DNA from: Dehalococcoidia bacterium
GTDB lineage: Bacteria; Chloroflexota; Dehalococcoidia; Lucifugimonadales; SHYT01
DNA length: 64,000 nt
Direction of reading: 5' to 3'
Assembly: GCA_009693045.1 (NCBI GenBank)
Contig: SHXZ01000004.1
Coordinates: forward strand, 98,169 to 162,168
Both the position numbers and the translations under genes were made by a program. Positions 25,975 to 35,683 of this stretch are shown here, one piece after another. The notes under the pieces were generated by a model. The model ran no database searches, was not told the DNA's origin, and saw nothing but the letters and a program-made list of their open reading frames with translations. How positions within the stretch are numbered: position 1 is the stretch's first letter; each line of letters starts with the position of its first letter.

Positions 25975-26080
25975 GAGACCCCGCAGACGTCGTTCTGAGC
26001 CGGAGCCTCAGCGGCGGCGAAGAATCCGTTACCCGTGCTCTCCAAACCTCAGAGACACCGACCCCATCACAACCAATCTG

Positions 26081-26102
26081 GGTAATCTGCGAAATCTGCG
26101 GA
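26081..26102. repeat. Dispersed repeat, family E (AATCTGCGAAATCTGCGGA)
   Basis: Copies of this motif lie at 26081-26102, 43721-43740 and 44911-44935. This one ends eight bases before the nitroreductase ATG and supplies its GAGG ribosome-binding sequence. Confidence 0.65.
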
Positions 26103-26109
26103 GGCGCAC

Positions 26110-26754
26110 ATGGACTTCTTTGACGTGGTGCACACCCAGCGCTCCATCCGGCGCTTCAAACCCGACTCGGTACCGGACGACGCGCTCTGGAAAATACTGG
26201 ACGCCACCGTCCGCGCGCCCAGCGGCAGCAACCTCCAGCCGTGGATATGGCTCGTCGTCCGCGAGCAGGCCAAGCGCCAGGCCATCGCCCGCGCCGTCCG
26301 TGCCCTCTTCTCCACCGGCGGCGGCACCACGCGGATGCGCGAGCGGGCCACGGCGGAGCGGGACCCCAGCCAGCGCCGCGTCATGCTCACCGCCGCCGAC
26401 TTCTTTGACGACGTGGCCGCCGCGCCCGTGCTCATCATCCCGTGCCTCGTGGGCGTCACATCGCCCACCACAGACGCCCGGAGCCTCCTGGCCGGGTCCT
26501 CCATCTACGGCGCGGTACAGAACATGATGCTCGCAGCACGCGCGGAGGGCCTGGGCACCGTCCTGACCACGTTCCAGGCTGGCATAGAAGACATGCTGCG
26601 CCGCGAGTTCCACCTGCCGCCCGAGGCCGTGCCGGTGGCCGTCGTCCCCGTCGGCTATCCTGACCGGCAGCGTTTTGGCCCTACGACGCGCAAACCCGTC
26701 GACACCGTGACCTACTGGGACGACTGGGGCGCAACCAGGAAGCGGGGTGAATGA
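26110..26754 (+). CDS. Nitroreductase family protein
   Basis: FMN-dependent oxidoreductase of 214 residues. The FMN-phosphate-binding motif QRSIRRFKPDSV is at the N-terminus and PSGSNLQPWIWLVV is the second FMN block. SSIYGAVQNMMLAARAEGLGT is the dimer-core helix, and VPVGYPD near the end is typical. Relatives reduce nitroaromatics, quinones or enones, or dehalogenate. It sits 135 bases after the crotonase gene and just before an island of different composition. Confidence 0.92.
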   Translation: MDFFDVVHTQRSIRRFKPDSVPDDALWKILDATVRAPSGSNLQPWIWLVVREQAKRQAIARAVRALFSTGGGTTRMRERATAERDPSQRRVMLTAADFFDDVAAAPVLIIPCLVGVTSPTTDARSLLAGSSIYGAVQNMMLAARAEGLGTVLTTFQAGIEDMLRREFHLPPEAVPVAVVPVGYPDRQRFGPTTRKPVDTVTYWDDWGATRKRGE

Positions 26755-26790
26755 ACTGGCGAATGGCTTCGGGTGGTCAGGGAGATCAGT

Positions 26791-28114
26791 GTGTCAAACC
26801 GAATTAATCATCCAACCGAGAAATGGCTTCAGACGCTACTGCAAACGTTCCGGCAAGCGAAAAAGGATCCAGCGCTTGCTATCCATATATCCAACTTGGA
26901 CGACTTCTCCGATCCTATTCAACTCCACCTGTTCTGATTCACCGCAGAGAAGTATCACATTAGCTATGGTGCGTTGTTGAGCACCAGGCTGTCTGGCTTT
27001 CCTGACGGCTTTGTGCAAGTTATCGGTCCTTTAGAACCCGCCAACCAGCGAAGCGTTCTATTGGAATGTCTCAGGTCCTCGATGTGGGATGAGGAAGTCG
27101 ACGATCCTATGTTTCTTAGTGTCGGCGATAGGACAGCGCGCGAGTATCTTGTTCACCTACTCGCAAGCGAAAGACAGAAATTTGAGAGGTGCTTGCTGAA
27201 CAGCTTGTACTCTAACGATTCTCTTAGAAGACCTTTGGTGGGTTCTAAACAAGTGATACCTGGACGTGAATTTGTTTGGGAGATATACGGAGACTTCTTG
27301 GCTCTCGAGCCTCATGAACTACTGAGTCCCATTGTCACCCGTACGACAAATCAAGCAAGCCCCCCAACTTCCACGAGTTCTACGCGAGAGCCGATGAAGA
27401 ACTTGCAAGGCTTTGGGACGTTCTTCTACCCGCAGATATGGGTAGATGACATACCAAGGCCCTCCGTGGAGGAGATCATAGAATGCAAGAAGGGCAACGA
27501 ACTCTTTGAATGCGCCTCAGGCATTCGGTGGAGAATACAAAGGGAAGATTTTCGTCATCAACCAAGATGGGTTCATAGGATTGCAGGCCGAGTCTCCACG
27601 TCAGGCTACAGAATTACTGAATGAACTAATGGCTACTGCCTGGCTTGCCGACATTGACGTCTGGTCCACGCGGGAGTTTGAACTCGGACCAGTAGAGATC
27701 GACCCTGAGAAACAGGTGATTGGGAGTCGTTCATCATCATTGGTTTCTTTGCGGCTAGCCCCCTTGTTTGATCTCGGGAGAATGAATACAAATTCCACCG
27801 TGGAGACTTTTATGGCCAGACTCCGACGAGTGAGTGTAGAACGCATGCGTCGAGTCGTTTCTGAAGCTGAACGTTTGACGATGGATGCTCGCTCCAAAAA
27901 CCAGCTGTTATTTCTGTTTGAAGGAAGAACATATCTCGCTTCATCAGAATACCGTCAAAGTTCAGCTATGGCGTGGCTTGCCATTGAATCTTGGCTCGAT
28001 TGGGCCTGGGATCGGCTGTTGACCAGCAAAGCGATTCCGGCTAGTCGGCACGAGTTCCTTAGTAGAATGCGGTTGGGGTCTGAGCAGACCGAGCCTGTCG
28101 TATCTGCGGGATAG
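26791..28114 (+). pseudogene. Unknown low-GC gene broken by a stop codon and a frameshift
   Basis: From GTG at 26791 (GGGAG upstream) the frame gives VSNRINHPTEKWLQTLLQTF up to a TGA at 26935-26937. It then continues in the same frame (FTAEKYHISYGALLSTRL and onward) to about 27500, where the coding pattern moves by one base (AFGGEYKGKIFVINQDGFIG to the stop at 28114). Restored, it would have about 440 residues. The C-terminal part (RTYLASSEYRQSSAMAWLAI, WAWDRLL) is helical. I recognise no family. Base composition is clearly poorer in GC than the flanking genes, so horizontal acquisition is likely. It lies directly upstream of the nuclease-helicase gene. Confidence 0.6.
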
Positions 28115-28345
28115 CGTTTCTCACCGGTCGCACCACACGTCCGTCGCGAATTCGATAGCCCGCTGCGGCAACAATATCGCACCTGGGCAACTTGCGGGGC
28201 CGTCAGTGCCCATTCCGGAGGGGTGTGGCGTCTTGTCCGCGAGCTTCTTTGGCCGCTGCGATCCCCGTGTGGTAGCATCCGGGAGTTCGACAAGTGGCGC
28301 GTGCCCGTAAAGCAGTTCTACAACCTCAGGACTGGAGTATCGAGT

Positions 28346-31300
28346 ATGCGTCAGAAAGCCAACGCAGTTCAATTCTCGCCAAGCGATCTTTCCGTGTTCT
28401 TGGAATCTGAGTTTGCTTCGTGGATGGATCGCTGGTACTTGGAACGCAACCGGCGGTCGAGCGGCCAGTTGCGCACTGATTCCAAACCGTTCCATCTCTT
28501 TACGACCTCACAAGCCACCCCCGACCAACCGGACGAAGAAGCACGTCTGTTTCAAGGCAAAGGCATGGCGCACGAAACGGCATTTCTGGCGCGGCTGCGC
28601 GCTGAGGGCAACCAGGTAACGGAAATTTCTGGTACCGAGAGTGCACTGAAGGCGACCGAAGCTGCCATGGAGGACCAGGCAGCATTCATTTATCAGGGCC
28701 ATCTCGAGCACGATCCGTTTGCCGGTTGGGCTGACTTTCTGGCCAGGCAGCCGGGAAAGTCCCGATTCGGAGCGTATTCCTATGAGCCATGGGACACCAA
28801 ACTGGCAAGATCCTCCAGGCCCGACTTTCTGGTCCAACTCTGCGCCTACGCGGACATGCTTGATCATATGCAGGGTGACCGCCCGAACGCGGTCCATGTC
28901 TTGCTGGGCACCAACGAGCGGAAAACGTTCCGGACAGCATCGTTCAGGTACTACGTAGCAGAGCTGACCGCCGCGTTTCTCGCATTCCAGGCTTCTTTTG
29001 ACGCGCAACGTCCACCCCAGCCGGGTCTCTCAAAATCGTTTGGTCGATGGACCGGATATGCAGAGTCGATCCTGAAGGAAAGCAATCATCTGAGCTTGGT
29101 CGCGACCATGACGCGGGGTCAGATCAGGCATCTTGAGAGCGTCGGCGTTGCTACGCTGTCCGCTCTGGCAGCGTCCACACTCCCGGGCGTTTCAGGAATT
29201 GAGCGGGGGACGTTTGAGCGGCTACGAAGTCAGGCACACCTGCAAGTGGAGTCCAAGGGCAAGACGGTCCCCTTGTACCGCGTGCGCCCACACGAAGGCG
29301 AACGGACAAAGCTGGGACTCGCGTTGCTGCCGCCAGCGTCCGCCGGGGACGTGTTTTTCGACATGGAAGGATATCCACTCGCTGACGATGGGCTCGAATA
29401 CTTGTTTGGGGCGGTGACTCACGAGAACGGCGTTGCCATCTTTAACGATTGGTGGGCGCACGACAATGCTGAGGAAAAGCAAGCGTTTGAGCAGTTCATC
29501 GACTGGGCAACAGACCGGTGGAAGCGTCACCCAGACATGCACATCTACCACTACGCATCGTATGAACCGGCTGCCATGCGCAAGCTCATGGGAAAGCACG
29601 CCACCCATGAAGACGAGGTGGACGAACTCCTGCGCCACCAGGTATTCGTCGATCTGTATACCGTCGTGCGTCAGGGGCTGGTGATTGGCACCCCAGGGTA
29701 TTCGCTCAAGGATATCGAGTGCCTGTACGGCACCCAGCGACAAGGATCCATCAAGAACGCTTCTGCCTCGGTGGTTGCCTACGCGTCCTGGCTCGAGAGC
29801 GGGGAGGGCAAGCGACCGACGGACTCACCAGTGCTCGAGGACATCCGCCGGTACAACGAGGTCGATTGCCAGTCGCTAACCGGACTCGCTGAGTGGCTTC
29901 GAGACGAGCAGCGCCGGTCCGGGATCCAGTTCGCCGGTGCGGCTCCGGCCGGGACTGACGACCAGAAAACAAGTGATGCCGTCCCGGAGCCACCCGCGCG
30001 CCTGCTCGCGCAGCAGCTCTTGAAACAAAGTGAGGCGTTCCCAAGCGGGGATCCAGAACGGCGCCGGGTGCAGCAGTTGGTGGCGTACCTCCTCGAATTC
30101 CACAGGCGCGAGGAGAAACCCATGTGGTGGCGCATGTTCGACCGATCAGCCATGGAGGACCAGGAACTTGTCGACGATCTCGATTGTTTGGGCAACATGC
30201 GGCGAACCGCCGCGCCGCGGCGGCAGGACAAGAAGTCGTGGGCCTATGAATACACGTTCGATCCCAGCCAGGACACGAAGCTCCATGTAGAATCACCGTG
30301 CTACTTTGCTCGTGACCTGGAAAGTAAGACAGAAATCGTCTCGATGGACCGAGCAAACGGCCGCCTCGAGATCAAATTGGGGCCGACGAAACCAACGCCG
30401 CCAGAGTTGCTGAGCCTGATTCCAGATGAGCATGTCCCATCGACAGTGATCAGCAACGCCATTCTTCGCTACGGGGAGAAGTGGGTAGCGGGTGGCACCG
30501 CGTCGCAAGCCGTAGATGATGTACTGTTTCGACACCCACCACGCATTCGCGGCCTTGCTTCCGGCGATCTCATCACAGACGGCAAGGAGTTGCTGCCGCA
30601 GGTCATAAGCCTCGTGCAGCGTCTCGACAGTTCGACCCTTTGCATTCAGGGTCCGCCAGGCTGCGGCAAGACATTTACCATGGCAGCCGCCATTGTCGCC
30701 CTCCTGCGAGATGGCAAGCGAGTGGGGGTGACGGCAAATGGCCACAAGACCGTCATGAACGTGTTTGAGGCAGTGTTCCAGGCTGAGCCGAACGGCGTCA
30801 CAGGGGTTCCCGTGCTCAAAGTTGGCGGGGATACCTCAGAAACACTCATCCAAAATCGCAGCGTCAAACACGTGGAGAGCGCTGGGGCGCTCGCAGCGAT
30901 GGGTTCAGGCCCTGTGCTCATCGGCGGCACCGCGTGGCTCTTCAGTCGTCCTGAATTGGTAGGACAACTCGATTATTTGTTCATCGATGAAGCGGGCCAA
31001 TTTGCCTTAGCGAACATCGTGGGCGTTGGCCCCTCGGCAAGGAATGTGGTACTCGTTGGAGACCAAATGCAGCTGGCACAACCGATCCAGGGAACTCACC
31101 CCGGGGACAGCGGTAAATCAGGTCTTGAGTATCTCCTGGACGGTAAGGCAACCGTCCCTCCGGACCTCGGCGTGTTGTTGAATACAACCTGGCGTATGCA
31201 CCCGACGATCTGCACATTCATTTCAGATGCCATCTATGAGGGACGTCTTGAGGCGCACCCGCGCACGGAGCGGCAGCGTGTCGCCATCGGCACCGGGCGC

Positions 31301-31819
31301 AACTCAATGGTTCCAACAGAGACGGGCATCCTCTTCAAACCAGTAGTGCACGAGGGCAATGCCCAGGAGAGCGACGAGGAAGTGGACGCCGTTGAAGCGA
31401 TCGTGCGGGAGTTGCTTGAGCGCAAAGTCCAGGATGCAGGCGCACGCTCGCTGAGGCCGCTGACGTTGGACGACATCCTCATCGTGGCGCCCTATAACAT
31501 GCAGGTCCGTCGGATTGCCGAGCGACTTGGCCTGCAGGCGCACGTGGGAAGCGTGGACAAGTTTCAGGGTCTTGAGGCCCACGTGGTGATAGTGTCGATG
31601 TGCGCCTCGTCTCTTGATGAAGCGCCCAGGGGGGCTGAGTTCTTGCTCAGTCCAAATCGGCTAAACGTGGCGGTGTCTCGGGCCAAGAGCCTGGCAATAG
31701 TAGTGGCCAGTCCCGCGTTGCTGGCCTCACGGTGCGAGACCGTTAATCAAATGGAGTTGGTAAACCTGCTGTGCTGGTTGAAGAACTACGCCGGAAGTTC
31801 CGCCGGGGTCACCAGGTAG
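28346..31819 (+). CDS. RecB-like nuclease / RNase H-like exonuclease / SF1 helicase fusion (TM0106-type)
   Basis: Protein of 1157 residues with three modules. (1) N-terminal RecB/Cas4-like nuclease: WDTKLA at 149-154 provides the D-x-K pair, followed by the conserved LVQLCAYADML helix. (2) RNase H-like 3'-5' exonuclease: D339 and E341 in FFDMEGYP, a central HYASYEP, and YNEVDC at 503-508 with the final acidic residue. (3) Superfamily 1 helicase of the UPF1/Dna2 type: Walker A GPPGCGKT at 769-776, DEAG at 881-884, GDQMQLAQP, then VDKFQGLEA and NVAVSRAK. This is the architecture of TM0106-family proteins; it should unwind and digest nucleic acid, but no biological role is established. ATG at 28346 begins at the conserved nuclease N-terminus. 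The broken genes on both sides suggest a mobile defence-type island. Confidence 0.9.
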   Translation: MRQKANAVQFSPSDLSVFLESEFASWMDRWYLERNRRSSGQLRTDSKPFHLFTTSQATPDQPDEEARLFQGKGMAHETAFLARLRAEGNQVTEISGTESALKATEAAMEDQAAFIYQGHLEHDPFAGWADFLARQPGKSRFGAYSYEPWDTKLARSSRPDFLVQLCAYADMLDHMQGDRPNAVHVLLGTNERKTFRTASFRYYVAELTAAFLAFQASFDAQRPPQPGLSKSFGRWTGYAESILKESNHLSLVATMTRGQIRHLESVGVATLSALAASTLPGVSGIERGTFERLRSQAHLQVESKGKTVPLYRVRPHEGERTKLGLALLPPASAGDVFFDMEGYPLADDGLEYLFGAVTHENGVAIFNDWWAHDNAEEKQAFEQFIDWATDRWKRHPDMHIYHYASYEPAAMRKLMGKHATHEDEVDELLRHQVFVDLYTVVRQGLVIGTPGYSLKDIECLYGTQRQGSIKNASASVVAYASWLESGEGKRPTDSPVLEDIRRYNEVDCQSLTGLAEWLRDEQRRSGIQFAGAAPAGTDDQKTSDAVPEPPARLLAQQLLKQSEAFPSGDPERRRVQQLVAYLLEFHRREEKPMWWRMFDRSAMEDQELVDDLDCLGNMRRTAAPRRQDKKSWAYEYTFDPSQDTKLHVESPCYFARDLESKTEIVSMDRANGRLEIKLGPTKPTPPELLSLIPDEHVPSTVISNAILRYGEKWVAGGTASQAVDDVLFRHPPRIRGLASGDLITDGKELLPQVISLVQRLDSSTLCIQGPPGCGKTFTMAAAIVALLRDGKRVGVTANGHKTVMNVFEAVFQAEPNGVTGVPVLKVGGDTSETLIQNRSVKHVESAGALAAMGSGPVLIGGTAWLFSRPELVGQLDYLFIDEAGQFALANIVGVGPSARNVVLVGDQMQLAQPIQGTHPGDSGKSGLEYLLDGKATVPPDLGVLLNTTWRMHPTICTFISDAIYEGRLEAHPRTERQRVAIGTGRNSMVPTETGILFKPVVHEGNAQESDEEVDAVEAIVRELLERKVQDAGARSLRPLTLDDILIVAPYNMQVRRIAERLGLQAHVGSVDKFQGLEAHVVIVSMCASSLDEAPRGAEFLLSPNRLNVAVSRAKSLAIVVASPALLASRCETVNQMELVNLLCWLKNYAGSSAGVTR

Positions 31820-31978
31820 GATTGCATAAACTCAGAGGAAGTCTGCCCCTCTAGGATTTCCTTGGACACCAAAGGATGGGCGTGATTCCCTCATGTGGGA
31901 GGTGTCTAGTGGGAACCAGGGGCAGTACGATCGGGCAATAACGAAAAGGTACTCCGGCCGCGCCTAGGAGCGTCTGCT

Positions 31979-32862
31979 ATGACTACCCTGCTCGTCGGGT
32001 TGGACTCCGCATGGACGCCCACCAATTTTGGTGGGCTCATCGGGGTGCTCCACCTTGATGACGGGACGTTCCGCGACCTGGATCCACCTCAGATCGTAAA
32101 CTATCCTCAAGCCGAACAGGTCATTCTCAAATGGCAACACGAGCAGAAGCCGAAGGCCACAATCGTGCTGTTTGACCAGCCGACGATCGTTAAGAACGCC
32201 GCGGGCCAGCGGCCTGTCGAGAACCTTTTGGATCCGTGGTTAGCCGCAGGCGAGGTGGCATGCAGCCGGCCAACACCGCCAGGGAGGAGATGTTCGGAAA
32301 GAAGGCACCGGTGTGGTCATTCCTAACCACGTTCGGTGGCCCGGCGAATCCCCTAGAGCCAGTCGTGGGCACGGGGGTGTTCGAAACATACCCGGTGCTG
32401 GAGATAATTGCGCTCGGGTGGACGCTACCAGATTCACGCCCTGCAGGTCGGCTGCCCAAGTACAACCCGGGACGGCGGAAGACCTTTTCGAAGGACGATT
32501 GGCGGCACGTCTGCGGGCGGGCGTCAGAAGCGTTCCTGGAGCGCGGACTCTGGGAAATCGGTAAGTGGATCGGCGGCGTTGCCCTGAACGATTCGCCGAG
32601 CAAGCCCGATCAGGACAAGCTGGATGCTTGTCTGTGCCTGCTGGTCACGCTGTACTTGGCCGAGCGGAAGGACTGCCTGATGGTCGGTGATCTGCGAACT
32701 GGCTACATTGTCGTGCCAAACGGTGCCGGACTGCGAGAGGAACTTGAGGAGCGGTGCGAAGTGACTGGGCGAGCGCCGTCCGAGTGGGTGCGAACTTTCC
32801 GGCTTCTGTCGAGCCCGCTGTCACAACAAAGGTATCACAAACCCCGCGGGGATCTCGCCTAA
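31979..32862 (+). pseudogene. DUF429 predicted RNase H-like nuclease, frameshifted
   Basis: The first frame, MTTLLVGLDSAWTPTNFGGL to VLFDQPTIVKNAAGQRPVEN, carries the acidic N-terminal motif and ends in unrelated residues at 32326. The rest lies one base off: SVVSRRRGGMQPANTAREEM, FETYPVLEIIALGWTL, LPKYNPGRRKTFS and DQDKLDACLCLLVTLYLAE to the stop at 32862. The shift falls near 32230-32236 and looks like loss of one base. Restored, it has about 294 residues. DUF429 proteins are predicted nucleases of unproven role. It sits 160 bases downstream of the nuclease-helicase gene and may belong to the same acquired unit. Confidence 0.8.
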
Positions 32863-33128
32863 AACGTCTCCCCGGTCTCCTTCCTGCCCTTGTCCAGCGC
32901 CGTCTGGATCACGCGGATCAGATCCATCGCCGCCTGCGGGCTCAACTCCACCGCCACGCGCGCGCTCAAGCCCTCCGCGTCGTTGACGAAGTCAATGTTC
33001 AGCGCGTGCTCGCGATTGTAGTGCAGCGGGTGGTCAAAGGAGACCGCCACTTCTTTGAGCGCAAACCAGCCTGTCGGGCCCTTGCCGCTGCCCGCGATCT
33101 CCGCCTTCTCCACGATATTCGTGCACAT
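32859..33128 (-). CDS. Small conserved protein, DUF6295-like
   Basis: Protein of 89 residues: MCTNIVEKAEIAGSGKGPTG, a central VSFDHPLHYNREHALNIDFVND, and a C-terminal helix with LSPQAAMDLIRVIQTALD. It matches, from memory, a family named DUF6295 found in Chloroflexota and actinobacteria; function unknown. Cytoplasmic. It ends by overlapping four bases with the stop of the DUF429 pseudogene on the other strand. Confidence 0.75.
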   Translation of the reverse strand: MCTNIVEKAEIAGSGKGPTGWFALKEVAVSFDHPLHYNREHALNIDFVNDAEGLSARVAVELSPQAAMDLIRVIQTALDKGRKETGETF

Positions 33129-33168
33129 CAGTCTTTGTCCTCCGTCATGACGATAACCTGTGCGTCTT

Positions 33169-33197
33169 GTAGGGGCGGGTTTGAAACCCGCCCCTAC
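33169..33197. repeat. Palindromic repeat, family B
   Basis: GTAGGGGCGGGTTT and its complement flank a single G (perfect 14 bp stem). A family C copy (CCCTCTCCTTCTTGGAGAGGG) follows at about 33208-33228. Both are between two minus-strand genes. Confidence 0.88.
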
Positions 33198-33246
33198 GAC
33201 TCCAGTGGACCCTCTCCTTCTTGGAGAGGGTAGGGTGAGGGTTCCC

Positions 33247-34011
33247 CTACCCCAGCGTCTTTTCCAGAAACGCGTACACCTTCTTCCAGCCGTCCACCGC
33301 CTGCTCCTGGCGGTACATCGCCCGGTCGTAGTAAAAGAAGCCGTGGCCCGCGCCGTCGTAACGGTGGAACTCGTAGTTCTTGCCAGCCTCCTTCAGCACC
33401 GCCTCGTGCTGGTCTACCTGGGCGCGCGGCGGGTTCTGGTCATCGTTGCCAAAGAGTCCCAGAATCGGGCACGACAGGTCCTTGGTGTAGTCAATCGGCG
33501 AGACGGGCTGTGCAGGCGTGAGCCGGTCCGCCGCCTGGACCACGTTGCCGCCCCAGCAGTCCACGGCGCCGTCAAACACACCCTTCGTGCGGCTTGCGGC
33601 CAGGACCGTGTGCCGTCCTCCGGAGCAGCAGCCCATGACGCCCACCTTGCCGTTGGAGGTGGGCAGCGACTTGAGATACCGCGCCGCGCCGGCGGCGTCG
33701 CCAACCACCTGGTCGTCCGGCAGGCCGCCCGAGGCGCGCGCCTTGGCGACCACGTCCTCCACCGTGCCATGCCCGGTGCGGCACCAGATGTCGGGCGCAA
33801 TGGTGACGTAACCGTGGTGGGCAAGGCGGCGCGCGGTCTCCCGGTGGAACTCATCCCAGCCGGGCGCGTGCGCAATGAGCACCATGCCAGGGAATGGGCC
33901 GGCGCCCAGCGGCTTGGCCACGTACGCGTGAATCGTGTCACCCTTGTTCCCCTGCATGGTGATGGTCTCCGCGAGCATACCCTCATACATGTCGGTCGTG
34001 TACTTGTGCAT
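33247..34011 (-). CDS. Dienelactone hydrolase family protein
   Basis: Alpha/beta hydrolase of 254 residues. The cysteine nucleophile is in VGVMGCCSGGRH (the family pattern GxCxGG), the acid is in GLFGNDDQNP, and the histidine is in YDGAGHGFFYYDR. These enzymes open cyclic dienelactones in chloroaromatic or aromatic degradation, but many members have other ester substrates. ATG at 34011 is preceded by AAGGAGGA; a longer version to 34044 is not supported. An N-terminal strand domain is IHAYVAKPLGAGPFPGMVLI. Confidence 0.93.
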   Translation of the reverse strand: MHKYTTDMYEGMLAETITMQGNKGDTIHAYVAKPLGAGPFPGMVLIAHAPGWDEFHRETARRLAHHGYVTIAPDIWCRTGHGTVEDVVAKARASGGLPDDQVVGDAAGAARYLKSLPTSNGKVGVMGCCSGGRHTVLAASRTKGVFDGAVDCWGGNVVQAADRLTPAQPVSPIDYTKDLSCPILGLFGNDDQNPPRAQVDQHEAVLKEAGKNYEFHRYDGAGHGFFYYDRAMYRQEQAVDGWKKVYAFLEKTLG

Positions 34012-34483
34012 TGCGTTCCTCCTTCTTGTACGTTGCTGTGACATGATTGGAGCGAACCGGCCCGCCTGTCAAGATGGTGGGCGAATGCCCGAGAAACCGA
34101 ATAGTCCCACCCTTTCAGGGGAGGGGTGGGGAGAGGTCACGTACCACCCAGCCCTCCTCAGCATGCACCGAAAAGATAGCGCACCGTTGCCTCGTGCCCC
34201 GGGGCAGAGGTCACCCTGCCATTCGCTACTACCCAAAATCAGCCCTCACCAGCTACGCTCAACGTGGCCCATCTCATCGCAGCTTACCATCACACTACGA
34301 GTCCCTCCGCAGCACGAGTCCCTCGGCCATCCCTCACAGATACCACCGTTGAATAGGGCAATACTTGGAGCTCAACCAAAATACACAACACCGGCCCCCA
34401 CCGCACAAAAAGCCTCTCAACCACCGAGAAAACAATTCCGGCCAGTTTGCGGTCCCACACTAAAATCAAGGCAAACAACCTGC
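34012..34483. other. Non-coding stretch
   Basis: No gene seen. A family C copy (CCCACCCTTTCAGGGGAGGGGTGGGGAGAG) lies near 34107-34136. The rest is unremarkable, with some AT-rich sequence before the NicO stop codon. Confidence 0.45.
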
Positions 34484-35329
34484 TTAACCCTGGCCCAGCC
34501 GGGCCGAGAAGATCGGCCATCCCTGGGAGAACGTGGCGCGGGGGATGAAGTGGCTCTGCTGTCCCCCAAGCGCAGGCTCCCAGCCAATAATGCCGAGCAG
34601 GCCCCCCCCTTGACCCAGCAAGAACAACAATCCAACCGCGATGCTAAAAGCCGCGATGAGTCCTGCGGCCACACGCAGCGGAGTCCCGCGGCGGGCCACG
34701 CGAAAACCCGCTAGGGAAGCCGCCGTTATCGCAGAGTTGGCGATGATGAGGCCTACGACGAAAGCGGCCAGCATGGCGACTCCTAACGCCTTTCCGCCAG
34801 CACCGGCTACAGCCAGAAACAGGACTGCTTGCGTGGCGGTCTCTGCCCCAATGCCGTGAAGCATTCCAATGCCCCATGCCGTCCGGACTCCATAGGCGGA
34901 AGACGCCCGTACGGCGAACGGCTTTTGGTCACCTTTGATACGGCCGCTCACCCAGGCGCTGATTGCTCGGAACCCGTCAAACATGAGCATCCAGCGACTA
35001 CGGAGCTGAAACTGATCGTCCTTCTTAAAGAGCGAGTAGATAATCCACGCTGCGAGAAAGATAAGGGTGGCCCCGACGATCCGTTCCATGGCAGCATCAA
35101 CCCAGCCGGGCAATGCCAAGCCGGCGAGGATGGCGAGCATTCCGAGTCCCGTAACCACGAACGCGTGTCCGAGCACATAGGCGGTCGCGAGGGAAAAGCC
35201 CCTCCTTCGTCCCGCAACCGTGCCGGTGATATCGCTGATCGCCGCGATGTGGTCCCAGTCAACCCCATGGATCAAGCCAAGGAGCAGGACCGTGAACAAA
35301 AGAACGAGGTCACCGGTGGGACTTTGCAT
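34484..35329 (-). CDS. NicO/NiCoT-type nickel-cobalt transporter
   Basis: Integral membrane protein of 281 residues with about six hydrophobic segments. The family metal motif HX4DH is present as HGVDWDHIAAI in the first helix, and a second histidine-containing helix is WGIGMLHGIGAETATQ. Members import or export Ni(II) or Co(II). I use ATG at 35329; GTG directly before it at 35332 is possible. GGAGGAAGC lies upstream. The last 30 residues (after LLGIIGW) are polar and unconserved. A ChrB-domain gene lies 350 bases upstream on the same strand, so the two might be a metal-handling group. Confidence 0.87.
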   Translation of the reverse strand: MQSPTGDLVLLFTVLLLGLIHGVDWDHIAAISDITGTVAGRRRGFSLATAYVLGHAFVVTGLGMLAILAGLALPGWVDAAMERIVGATLIFLAAWIIYSLFKKDDQFQLRSRWMLMFDGFRAISAWVSGRIKGDQKPFAVRASSAYGVRTAWGIGMLHGIGAETATQAVLFLAVAGAGGKALGVAMLAAFVVGLIIANSAITAASLAGFRVARRGTPLRVAAGLIAAFSIAVGLLFLLGQGGGLLGIIGWEPALGGQQSHFIPRATFSQGWPIFSARLGQG

Positions 35330-35683
35330 CACTGCTTCCTCCGGCCATTTGCGGCGTCGCCCATCGCGGGTCCAGACCGCTGGTGGATGCTAAGCAACGA
35401 CTTGCTGGCGCAACGTAGTCTGGATCGCGTTGGAACCGAGTGTCTTCCACGCTGCTTCGGGGGGCGCTTCGAGGCACGCCACCAATCCGCCAAGTTGGCG
35501 CGTTAAGCTTCCCAAACGTGCGATGAGCCGCCCTTGAGGCTAGCCGCTTTTGCGAACCATTGCAACTGGAGCTGCAGTAAGAGCTGAGGTGGAACGATAG
35601 TGCAAGGCGCAACACCGTCGCACGCGGAGCAATACCAGGCCAAGGCGGGAGTAGCGAGGAGGGGACGAGGCGAATGTGCTGCT
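35330..35683. other. Non-coding stretch between metal-related genes
   Basis: An open minus-strand frame (complement of about 35310-35615) has no conserved motif or ribosome binding site. I see no feature here. Confidence 0.4.

Noticed and set aside
35310..35615. Minus-strand open frame between NicO and ChrB genes as an N-terminal ChrB domain or partner
   Set aside because: Residues do not resemble ChrB or ChrA, and the frame runs across the NicO start without a ribosome binding site.
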